This document shows, one piece after another, positions 13,001 through 22,615 of a DNA stretch of 64,000 nucleotides. A program made the translations under genes and the position numbers. The notes beneath the pieces were generated by a model. It made no database searches and had not been told where the DNA came from. It saw only the letters and a program-made list of their open reading frames with translations. The number at the start of each line of letters is the position of its first letter. Position 1 is the stretch's first letter. The stretch lies in NCBI GenBank assembly GCA_040954595.2, contig CM082577.2:4464001-4528000 (forward strand), read 5' to 3'. The stretch is from Balanoglossus misakiensis. Taxonomy: Eukaryota > Hemichordata.

Positions 13001-13573
13001 CTGTGAGAGAGTCTACGAACATGAGCTGTCTGTTGTTTTATTGTCTATCTCTTTCGTCTTCTTATTGTTAACTCCAGGGTGTTGGAGAAGCGGCAGTCCT
13101 CCTTGCCTTTGCTGCTTTCCTGGCCATAAAGGATGCCATATCCTCCGCCAGAGCTGATGCTGGCGTGAATGGCCTCTTCAGATTAGACAGTCCTGCTACT
13201 CCAGAAAGGATAAGACTTGCTTGTGTTGACAACTTCCCCGGAAAAGTCAAGGTAATACGGAATTGGTATGATTTCAAAATGTGAGAAAAATCAGTGAATG
13301 GGGAATGTAAATAATGTTTACAAGTTATAAACGCATGGGAACTTATTCTATACATAGAGTAATGATCTAGGTCAGGTTATCACATCTTGGGAGAAATTAT
13401 ACTGCCGAAAATTATGCTAAACTGTGTGCAGAAAAGTCAAAAATTGTCGGAGTGCGCCATACTCATACAATACCACCCCCAGGAAAGCCCCCGCTTTTTT
13501 TTTAAAAAAAAGCATATTTTATGTCTTGCAGGAACAATCAGCTGTTGGCTCTGACTTTTTCGTTAGACCATGA
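2462..13573 (+). CDS. XDH: xanthine dehydrogenase/aldehyde oxidase family enzyme, 32 coding exons, 1346 aa
   Basis: This is a molybdo-flavoenzyme of the XDH/AOX family, normally a cytosolic homodimer that hydroxylates purines or aldehydes. Coding exons: 2462-2539, 2912-2969, 3256-3352, 3503-3611, 3835-4023, 4346-4402, 4579-4659, 4909-5050, 5228-5395, 5567-5643, 5788-5884, 6164-6273, 6592-6785, 6879-7038, 7186-7287, 7441-7558, 7751-7802, 8061-8196, 8319-8438, 8689-8907, 9006-9139, 9245-9419, 9775-9966, 10148-10296, 10514-10595, 10742-10966, 11225-11299, 11441-11493, 11798-11984, 12378-12566, 13078-13251, 13532-13573. All introns are GT-AG. The phases fit and the sum is 4041 nt, matching the family length (about 1330 aa). 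The start ATG precedes the FFVNGRK motif of the family. All eight Fe-S cysteines are present. Several pocket and FAD-side residues are not XDH-like (see findings), so the name XDH is a family label and the substrate is unknown. The short exon 2 (58 nt) was placed by its match to the IVD..VDP...LL.YLRR segment and by phase. Confidence 0.95.
3132..3183. mobile_element. internally deleted fragment of MITE family A in XDH-like intron 2
   Basis: Bases 3132-3158 are identical to an internal block of the complete element (49749-49775 region, TTCGCGTGTGCCACCCACTG and following). The copy then jumps to a degraded right end, CTACCTTTGA. About 20 bases downstream an inverted piece, TGGGTGGCAC, repeats part of the same block on the other strand. 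This clutter sits directly before exon 3. Confidence 0.6.
4909..7038 (+). other. XDH-like FAD-binding domain (exons 8-14), divergent
   Basis: The domain runs from the VVGNAEVG flavin motif to the CO-dehydrogenase flavoprotein C-terminal-like subdomain. The XDH-type FFTGYRKT motif is kept at residues 396-403, which aldehyde oxidases usually lack. The flavin loop that reads SVGGN in XDH reads GIGSH at 353-357. The R335-W336-F337 triad of bovine XDH corresponds to L340-H341-L342. Bovine positions come from memory of the family and hold only if the local alignment is ungapped, which it appears to be. Confidence 0.8.
7321..7347. repeat. (AGAC)n microsatellite in XDH-like intron 15
   Basis: About six ACAG/AGAC units with one interruption, 33 bases after the end of exon 15. 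No function is visible. Confidence 0.9.
7441..13573 (+). other. XDH-like molybdopterin domains (exons 16-32)
   Basis: The exons encode both molybdenum-cofactor lobes. Retained equivalents of bovine residues are Q767 (STQ motif, exon 20), E802 (E817, in GGKE), R912 (R927) and the catalytic E1261 (E1279, in GVGE). Changed equivalents are R880 to M895, F914 to A929 (FRGFG reads MRGAG), F1009 to L1025 and T1010 to P1026. The exons around 10742-11984 keep the HGG.E.GQG and GDH...RTD.VMD motifs typical of the family. The protein ends FFVRP with a TGA at 13571-13573. Confidence 0.85.
12883..13016. mobile_element. 134-bp MITE with 19-bp inverted ends and 8-bp target duplication, XDH-like intron 30
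   Basis: The left end GTAGACTCTCTCACAGCCC (12883-12901) and its exact reverse complement (12998-13016) are perfect 19-bp terminal inverted repeats. The flanks GAACATAA (12875-12882) and GAACATGA (13017-13024) match at 7 of 8 positions, as expected for an 8-bp target-site duplication. Such a duplication is typical of hAT (and P) elements, so a nonautonomous hAT-like MITE is the best guess. It has no coding capacity and lies 61 bases before exon 31. Confidence 0.85.
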
Positions 13574-14365
13574 CATCGAACCACATGTTAAAAGAACCTC
13601 TATTAACCGAACACATCTACAAACCGTGTCAATTTTCAACTGTTCATGTTATACATGTAATATAAAGTCTCACAACACACATTGTGTATGACTGTCGTTC
13701 TCAAGAGAGGTATTCGTTCTAATGTCGCCATCCCGCTTCGTGTCCATCTTCCATTTGCGGTTCCAGGAATCCCCTGAAGTTGAGTCCGTCACTGGTCCAT
13801 CGGGCGCCATATCCCGATGTCTGTCTGACCTCAATGACATTGATGTCTTTCTGTGTGACGATAGGGAAGGACAATGAGACACATGGGTCAATCGCTGGCA
13901 AGAAATCTCGCCACTGCATATCATCAAATTCTCTGCGTCGAAGAATACTCTGGAACAGTTTCACGACAAATGGAAAGATATTTATCCAATGCAACATTTT
14001 CTTGTACTAGCTCTCGCCTCTATTTCGCTTATATGTCTTGTACTGTTGCCTTGGATTCTTGTGTTTTTGATATTTTTGTGGTGTACTTTTCATTGTTATG
14101 TTGTGCTCTTTGATTGTTAGTGTTTTGTGTTTCTTTGTATTGTGTTAATTTACTTTGATGTCTAAAATATCGGCAGATAGCCTGTACGCACTGTACTGTG
14201 CAACCACGCGTAAGACATATTGATATAACACCCAAATGCAACACTAAAGAGCGCCCTCACCGGTAAACCATGAATATTAATCCATGCGGCATCATCCAAG
14301 ATTTTATGAGCAATCTCAGTCGCATGTTTATTTTTAGCTTCTTCTCCTGGGCATAAATAAATGAA

Positions 14366-14400
<35 letters not shown>

Positions 14401-15123
14401 ATAGATAGATTATTGATATGATAATACCGTTCTTCATGAGTTTTTTGAAATTTTAAAAGTTTGAATAAACTAGATGAATACATCCATTGTTTACCTCCTT
14501 TGGCTGTTCCCCACCAGCTCGATGTTTCGTCTCTATGGCAATGTTTGGCGAGCGCCCTCGCACCGACCGTCAGTTTGCTACTTTCTCTATAATATGTTAC
14601 AAGACAAAAAATATATAATTGGGTAGCGTCCACCCCTGTATCCCAGTATGCTGGTCCAGCCACGCTGATAAAAACGATGTGGTATAACCAAACCATGGTT
14701 GTGAAAAGGTGGATTAAAATCAGGACACTCTTGTCAATTCATGTGCTTCCCTAAATGATAACATTGACCTTTGAACCCTGGGACACATTATGGCTCCCAC
14801 TGAAAAATACACAGTTACAAGGTACAGATAGACGTCAACCTCCTTAAGTTACATTTTGAACTCCAGCCCGTCGCGTATCCTTGACTTTTTTGTTTGACTG
14901 ATTATCAAAATCTAATGATCAAATGTGAGTACTTGTGCCAGTAGCAACATATTACTGATTAAAGACATAAAGACTCATGCCCAAGAGCTATAGGCTAGAT
15001 CTGTGAAAACAAGCCCTGACACTGTATACATGTACATGTACTCCATCCAGTATTCAATGCAAAAAGAAGGCATACGTACATACACACTCGTCATCCCACC
15101 CAGAAACTGCCACCTTATAAAAC
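13574..15123. other. convergent 3' region between the XDH-like gene and the minus-strand gene
   Basis: Both flanking genes end here, so the stretch should hold their 3' UTRs. A weak poly(A) signal variant, AATATA, lies near 13660 on the plus strand. Apart from a (TAAA)n microsatellite I see no coding exon. The longest open frames run through the microsatellite. Confidence 0.6.
14353..14411. repeat. (TAAA)n microsatellite
   Basis: More than ten AAAT/TAAA units ending in TAGATAGAT. It produces a spurious YLFI-repeat open frame on the minus strand. Confidence 0.95.
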
Positions 15124-17717
15124 TCACTTGTTTTGTTTATTGAAACTCCTCAGCAAGGTTGACTTTGATGGCGGAAAGACGTCTTTACTGCCGCCGGTTT
15201 TTCTCATCCCCAGCAAGTCCATCATTCCTCTCTTCCCCAGCTCCTGATGATAATTGAGCGGATCACAAGGGGCGTAAAACTTTTTATGACACTGCCTCAG
15301 TCCGCGGTCCCCTCATAAATTGCCAATATTCAGCCCTATGCCGCGCGATCAGCGATGTCTCAGAGAAGCAGGGGGGGAAAAAAATAACAGTACCTGTCTT
15401 CACTCAGTCACAGGTGATTTACAACAGCCATTATGTTCCTGGGGATTAAGACATCATACTATAGCAACGACAGATGCTCGCCTGTAAATCTGACATGCTG
15501 ATCATGTTGTTTTATGCGTTTCTGATTCCATGCATTGAACGTTCTATAAATCTAAAAGAATCTATTACTCTGGTTCGTCAGAGGGACAGTGTTAAGTCCG
15601 TCGTGTCTTTGGTCTTTGCGGCTCAGAGAATCCCCCGGAGTAAGACTTACGCCATGCATTCAACGGTTCTGTCTTTATTCCTTTTTTTACTGCGAGTTCT
15701 CCATGTCTCGCACAAAGACGCCAATGAAAAGATTGAAATGGCCTGCGTGGCACAACATCAGTACCGATTCGACCCACATTCTAATACCATTACAAAGCCT
15801 TCCTGAAGAAGGGCACGGATGTACGGGTAGACGATCATGATTTATTCATTTCTGCCCGACAGCCAGGCCAAAAAATCACAGTCTCAAATGCTGTACCGGA
15901 TGACTATTGTGTTCACAACGATATCAAATCACAGAGAAATATCAGATTGCCACGTACTTTTAATATTTGCCGCATGTGATATGTCTGCTCCGACTCGGTC
16001 CAGTCTTCCCACAGTGATTTCATTCCCTGCAGTTTGGTGGTCAATGCGGCCATCATCTGGGACCTGTGGAAGGAATATCAGAGGATCATTTAAAATTAGT
16101 CAATAAATGAATGAATAAGTCAACCAACCAACTAACCAATAAAAAAAATCAATCAATCAATCAAGTCACAGCCATTCCATCACGATGTAGAAAATTACAC
16201 CAAGGGTGTACAGTCAAGTCACAGAAGACAGTAAACCTTAAAAAAAAAACATGCACAAACCATGTAGTAGATTAGGCTATATAACGTTACCTCTTTTCTG
16301 TGTATTCACTTTCATCTAGTAAATGGTAACTTTGTAGCTGTAAAACTGAACAGCTCCTGCAAAATAGCAAATACCAACGATTTAAGTATCCATGGTAACC
16401 AACACCAGTGTAAATCTATGGGCGCAGACACAATGCTGAATTATCATATCTGAGTGTGGTATAATACCAGACAACTGCAGCAGTTAGCTCAGTAAAAATA
16501 TACTGAGAATCAAGTTTTGTTTCTGTGCAAGACTGATTTATCTCCTCATTCAAAACATCACAAACTGCATGGATTGTCTAAAAAGCGGAATGCCTCTTAA
16601 TTTGAAAAGGGGAACGAGACATACTTTAATACAGCGGGCCAGTTTTATGTCTGCATCTTGGGCCAGGTTGTCACGACAACCGCACGATCAATTCGGTTGG
16701 GAAATAAGTTCCTGTATAAATCACACATCTCGAGTTGGAGAATTGTTCAATAAAAACATGCAAACTATCTGTGACTTCATTTACCTGGTTTCCAGACACT
16801 CAGTCAAAACAGCCGCGATTCTCTTGTACAGAGGATAGTGTGGGTACCCTTTCAAGATGTCTTCACCACATTTAATACTTTCTTCCTGGAACAACAGAGG
16901 GGGAGATATTACATATGCATCAAGCCAACCTTTTGGGCATCAGCCTTATACATCAGAGTTTGATAATGATCAGGATGAGTAGATTATAATTGTGTAACTG
17001 AGTCAAAACACAGAGTAAATCATATACACTCCAGGACCAGTATCTGCTAAACTTTCCCAAGTTTTGCTGTGCATAACTCTTAGCTCAAGCATAAAACTTT
17101 AAGTGATACAGGTTGTACGATTCACCGAATCTGGATTATACACCGACAATAACACTGTGCAAAGCGAAAGTATACACACTGCGTTTTATATTACAGGCAA
17201 CATAACACCTGCACTGATCAGATTGCCTCCACTCCACACACACACACGTGTCAATCATCAATGATGGAGTTGAATTCTATGCTTACATCAGTCTCATCTT
17301 CCTGCAGAAGCAGCTCGCAGTCTTCAGGCGAGAGGAAATCACTACCCCCGTCTGACTGTTCATCCAGAATCACCTGCATTGTGCATGTTAAGATGACATG
17401 CATTATTAACAACACGTTTCATGCTACACATATTTATTTCTGTAACTAATCCCTATTATACTGCCATGGATATCAGATAACTCAATCTCAATGAAAGTTA
17501 TAATTACATCATAACATGTATAGGCATGAGTGGGTGGCATGAAACACTGCTAGCTGGCAGCCATACTGGATCACCCTGCAAAACTAACATACATGTACTA
17601 CATGTTCTGCCTTTGGTTTTTGCCTTGAAATTCACCCACCCACAGTCAACTTTTACCTTTCTCAGCTCCGTTTCCACTGATAGCATGTCCGTAAAGTTCA
17701 CAATTTGGTCTTCCAAA
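15124..17717 (-). CDS. unidentified multi-exon gene, 3' six coding exons
   Basis: I do not recognise this protein. In minus-strand order the exons are about 17717-17657 (5' edge uncertain), 17373-17287, 16885-16785, 16063-15958, 15742-15651 and 15295-15124. All five introns are GT-AG and the phases fit through the chain (0, 0, 2, 0, 2). The product is about 170 residues, hydrophilic, and rich in E, K and L. It has acidic stretches (LSPEDCELLLQEDETD), a helix-prone middle (KSLWEDWTESEQTYHM), a basic stretch (RTRSKKRNKDR) and a lysine-rich end (FNKQNK then TGA). There is no signal peptide or membrane segment. The acceptor of the last exon has a poor pyrimidine tract, so that join is the weakest. 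The start codon is not resolved: either the in-frame ATG near 17683 or an upstream exon in the GC-rich block at 17930-18330. It is tail-to-tail with the XDH-like gene. Confidence 0.6.
16101..16166. repeat. tetranucleotide simple repeats
   Basis: Adjacent AATG-, CCAA- and AATC-type runs inside an intron-scale gap upstream (minus sense) of the fourth exon of the unidentified gene. Nothing functional is visible. Confidence 0.85.
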
Positions 17718-17929
17718 GCCACAAGTTAGAGTTGTTATGACAGGCACGGACACACTGTAAGCGCTTATGTCAACTGTTCAACTTGTCATCATCTGCGGTG
17801 ATGAAATCCGTTGTATGGAAGTTGCATCTGATTTCATCATGGCAGACTGACATCCTTACGGTCTACGGTTACAATACAACACGCGTGATGCAAGAACTAA
17901 CCAATAAGTAAATGCATTTGTCCATGTTT

Positions 17930-18330
17930 GACTTTGAAATCGAACGGCGAAAGCTCACCCCATCCCCCGGGGGGCGGGGCGGCCCAGAAACACTGACACA
18001 CTTACGTGACAAACACGTACAGACGTGTGAACATGACGCACGTACCTGTCGTACCGCATCATCCATCCCCTTCCAATCCTCCAGTTTCGCTCAATAATTC
18101 ATCTACCGATACGAAAGCCACCGGGTTTATGGACCTGATAGCCCCGGCCCGGTCGGGTTCATCGTGCTTGTTGACAGCGCCTTACTTCCGGGTTTCATCC
18201 TCGTGTCACTATGGTCACCAAGTTGTACGCACACCTCTGGGTGAGGGCGCTCGCTGACCCAGAAAAATCCCCTGGCACACACGTACACGCGTCCCATGTC
18301 TCACGTCGAGTCTGTCGCGGCCCGCGGCAA
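17930..18330 (-). promoter_or_regulatory. GC-rich block, possible promoter and first exon of the minus-strand gene
   Basis: This stretch is visibly richer in G, C and CpG than its surroundings, with C/G runs near 17962-17980. On the minus strand a short open start (MDDAVRQ) ends at a good CAG/GTACGT donor near 18046. Its phase does not fit directly to the next exon I see, so an intermediate exon or a different start would be needed. The role is inferred only from composition and position. Confidence 0.3.
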
Positions 18331-18539
18331 CCATGCATGTTACCCGCACGTAGCCTCCACTTGGCAGCGACACATTTGTCAGCTTTTTCTGTTTTAAATG
18401 TGACAAAAACCCAAGTCTTCGTAATAAAATTAAGATAATGATCACAAAATGAAAGCTGTACAAGCTTTTTCAAAGCATTTTTAAGTCTTCTGAAATATAT
18501 ATACTGTAGCTTGATTGAAACTTGAATTTTGTTCAAAAT

Positions 18540-18960
18540 TTATGCGAAATGCGTAGTCAAGGGATAAAGAGCACAGTCAATTGTGCCCGTGTACTCGAAT
18601 CGCAGCATAGAAGATGTCGTGTAGTCATATTTCACCGGAAGATGAAAACTTGTCAAGTAGATTTTAAATGCTTTGCCTGACAGCGCATCATTGGAAACAG
18701 ATTCAGGTAAATTGTTCCATACATCAACGACTCAGGGGCCGACAGAATAGAAAATACATAATTCCTTGCAATATCCAATTTGCAGTGACCTCTGTCGACC
18801 TTGTACCGGTGGCCTCTTGCACAAAGCCATAGTAATACAAAATCCCTGACAGATATATTACCCAATCTGGCAGAGTGACTATATAATGTCTTTACATCCC
18901 CCCTCGTCTTGCCCACTCGCCGACATAATCTTTTAAAGTGAGCTTTTGATATATCGTGTC
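18540..18960 (-). pseudogene. 3' end of a non-LTR retrotransposon ORF2, frameshifted
   Basis: On the minus strand the region encodes the tail that follows the reverse transcriptase domain in CR1/L2/jockey-like LINEs. An RRVGKTRGDVKTLY segment comes first, then ARGHRYKV and a run of basic and aromatic residues. After a frame change at about 18728 follow VDVWNNLPESV and a SGKAFK segment, ending in TAA at 18540-18542. The order R-GD-tail, GH.YK, then VWN.LP is characteristic. The frame break and the missing upstream domains make it a dead fragment. The clade cannot be fixed from the tail alone. Confidence 0.6.
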
Positions 18961-21900
18961 GTTCCCTGAGCTAAAACCCGTATGGCGAAGTCCTACAAGG
19001 GCAATCATGTCCAACCGTATTCAGATCACTTGTGACGACGTGACCAATGCCAGCATGCTCGATGCACCGTCGCCTTTGAAGTACACTATTTCTTTGCAAT
19101 AGACTAAAATTTTACACGTGTATATATAGATTTCTCCATGTATTTTGAGATGTCCATCCATTCATGAGCGATGGTTTAATGTTTGTTTACCCCAGTACAC
19201 CACACATAAGACAACACCCCACTTCATAGACGGAGACTACATTGTCTGACTGAAGGAAGTTCGTCAGAAAGTCAAATCCGAGGAAAAACAGAAGATGGGG
19301 GCAAAGACCAGGCTTTACTCTGATCTAATGCTGCTATTAGAGGGATTAAAAACAGATGAACTTTCCTAATGATGCCATAATTACGTGGCTTTTAGTGGTG
19401 CACCTCCTTAGTTAGGCATAACCTGATTGAATTGCATCTTTAAGAAGTCCAGCTCACACGGAAACTAACTTGGGATGATGATGATGGCACGTGGATTAAG
19501 TGTAGAAAACGAGAAATATATGTTGCTATCCAATGGCGCACTGTGTTGCACATGGACAGGAGCTGGAATGTGGCGAACGACAATAATTGTGCAGTTAATT
19601 CAATAATACAATGGTTCTAGTGCGATTTTTAACCGTGACTTTTAATGTTCAACTTGAGAAGAATCTGTGGCTCGTGTGAGACAAAAATCCCGAATGAGTG
19701 GAAGAAAGTTTATCCCAGGTCTCTAGGGTCTGAGAATGTATTTTCTTCCCCGGGGATAAGAAGAACTCATATGTTTTGTAAAACGTTATAATTATGCCCA
19801 AAATCCCCCGGTTTGTCCAAGCCTAAACATCTCAATTCTACTATTTATGCATTTATTTAAACACGAAGACTTCCATTATTCTCATAAATGAGGTTTATCA
19901 GTGTAGCTCGTTACAAAGGACTTAATTACCAAAACGTTTCAAGTACGTGTACATAGACGCGATTTCAAGATCGCAGTTTAGATTTTTAATACCATTTTAA
20001 TAATCTTTTGTATCCTGTTAGATCTATACCTATACTGGTTATAATTGTATCCCAAGGGGTACTCGCGTTTCTTTGACTCGGAACATCGCCGAACAACGTC
20101 CGTTGTTGGTTTTGACATTTTATCAAAAATAATCTTCGCGTTGGTGCGGTAGGTCTGAGTTTTAATCCTGTAAAATACATACTTTCGCCTTCATTATTTT
20201 TTGCTGACGCAGTCGCCAGAAAAGACAAAAAACATGATGTTTGACTCAGGAAGGCCAAGATGTGACATGATAAAATGGTCACAAATTTCCACCTTATCCC
20301 CGGTTACGATTTTCGAGGCGCATACAACCCGCTCTAAAGAGTTTGTTTTAGAAGCGTAAACAAACTTAAAGTGAAAACGGTAAGACGCCGTCAAAAGCGA
20401 ATCTTGAGTTAATCGGGATCGGGAATATTCTGGGTAAATCGGTTAACACAGCCGCCTTTCATTAGGTTTATCAGTTCGGCTCACATGTTAGGAAAAAAAA
20501 ACTTAAATTGGTGCTACGCAGCTCAGACGAGAAGGATATTATTGACGCAGTCTAGTTTGGGATGATTTGTACATCATTAGTTTGCGCCGTGTTCAAAGTT
20601 CTCGCAGTTCAGTGACACAGCAGTGACACAGCAAATGTGGTTTAATCGGGGCTCGGGCGGGCAGAGAACGGAGATCGGCAATTGTCATGCACAGCCAAAA
20701 CCGCTCGCTGCGCGGAATACTCTTCCGAAACATGACGTCTGCAAAAGAGAGCGTCGCTCCGATGACGGAGATTCACTGCACACCCACACGAGGTCATGTG
20801 ACGTCAGCACGCTTCTTCCACCGTTGTTTCGAACTCTGGAAACTTGTATTTGTAGTCGCCATCATAGTTGAACCGGTCAATGAGTGGGCGACGCGCGTTT
20901 CGAGTTCTACAGGTTACTTTTTTCAACATCGAGCCATTTCACTGTAACGCATCATTACGTCCTTCTCGTACACTTCGTTGTGTCCTTCCGCTCCATTGGG
21001 TCGGGTAGTTTCGGGACAGCAAATTCATACGCGTAACCGTGTATTTTCCCCAAAAGAAAGGAACGACGAACCATCACAATGTGTGTTATTTATCATCGAA
21101 GTTGAAAACGTCGACCGAGGGGAACCCCACAAGGCTATTGAAAAATATATATGTCGTGGCCTAGTCGCTGTTCATTAACCAACGTCTAGTATATGGAATT
21201 AACAAAGTATGAAATGTCATTAGTGGCCAGTCAGTACGAATGTATCCGATTGCTGTATCGCATTAAAAACCCAATCATGTCTGACGCTGTTTGCTTCAGT
21301 GGAAATTGCATGATTACATTCGATTAGCAATTCCCTTGCTTCCAATCATACATGGGAAAAAAGTCACCGACGTCATTCCTATTATATGGCTTCGTCGATA
21401 TGAGTTATAGTGTCATTCACCTCTCGGCTGAAAAACACCCGGCAAATTATACTTGACACGTGGTGAATTCGCATTGTTTTGTGTTTTCTCTCTCCCAGGG
21501 CGTGAGATTTGCGAGGAGACAAACATGACCATGACCCAAAGCCTAAAATATGAGACTAGAACTTTAATTTGGAAAGTACAGTTCACCTCTCCGCCAGCCG
21601 TGTCCAATCACGGGCTGCCAAGAAGTCCGTAGATAACGAATGCCAGTAGACCATTTTTCTAACTCCACGAGACCCTGCGAGATCTCGCGTGGCTTGGCAG
21701 TTTATATGGGAGGACATTCTCATGTGACTCGGACACAGGAATGACAACACATGGCCATCGTGTCGAAACAAATTCAGCCTGAGTCGAGTGTCGTACATAT
21801 TAAGACTTTATTACAAAGCATGAAAACATACAAGCACTTTTCATAATCACATTTCTAAACTCTAATTCGATGATAGATGTTCTGCAGATTTCAAATATAA

Positions 21901-22440
21901 TGAACTGAGCGAAAAAGTGGAACTATTAAAAATACCTTTTAATCACTGGGTAATGAGAGGAAGTATGTTGATAATTAAATTACTTATTTACAAAAAAAAA
22001 ATCACGGAATTTACTTAATAACATGATGTTTACCATATATTGGAGATCGGTGAATGCTATTTTTGTGATGAGGAAAACAATGAGATCCTCTTTAGTATGC
22101 TTCCATGCTTATGCAAGTTGGTGGGCGTGATGTAAGAATCTTTGTAAAAATGTGAATTCCTGGACCAATTAATATTCACTTATAGATGCACGATAACGAT
22201 AACACCAGAATGGAAACTTTAACAATTAGGCACGATTTACCTGTGACGTTTTACAATGCAGAAATGTGGTAGAAAAATATTTCTTATTATCTTAGTAACA
22301 TATGAATATATACACTTGTCAAAAAATATCTGTTTGGGGATTCGTGTCATTAAATTAAGAAAATTGAATTCTTAGTACCATGAATCTACTACACCCAAAG
22401 CTATGAACATCATATAGGTATACCAATTAATTAAAGAACA
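18961..22440. other. intergenic, no recognised gene
   Basis: No exon-like open frame could be recognised. The minus-strand frames at 19986-20394 and the plus-strand frames at 20623-21178 look unlike any family I know and have no splice context. The part from 21780 to 22440 is AT-rich and may include the 3' UTR of the GPCR. Confidence 0.5.
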
Positions 22441-22450
22441 CCTGTAGAGC

Positions 22451-22456
22451 TTTATT
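22451..22456 (-). terminator. candidate poly(A) signal of the GPCR gene
   Basis: AATAAA on the minus strand, about 160 bases beyond the GPCR stop codon. Another AATAAA lies at 22578-22583, only 33 bases after the stop. Which one is used is unknown. Confidence 0.35.
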
Positions 22457-22615
22457 TCAAGTCAGAATCGACAATAACATCTCTTCAGAGAATGCTTCTC
22501 ATGTGTTGTTACGAAAAAAGGAAGTGTTTTTTGTGCAATGTGATACTGTAGTATTAAAAAGGCGATCAGATTCCGTCTTTATTATTATTATGATAATCAC
22601 GACGCTTTAAAATGT

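Noticed and set aside
14334-14696. 120-codon minus frame with YLFI repeats
   Set aside because: The repeat is translated from the (TAAA)n microsatellite and the rest has no domain or splice context.
19986-20394. overlapping minus-strand open frames of 98 and 66 codons
   Set aside because: No recognisable domain, no splice partners, and a length expected by chance.
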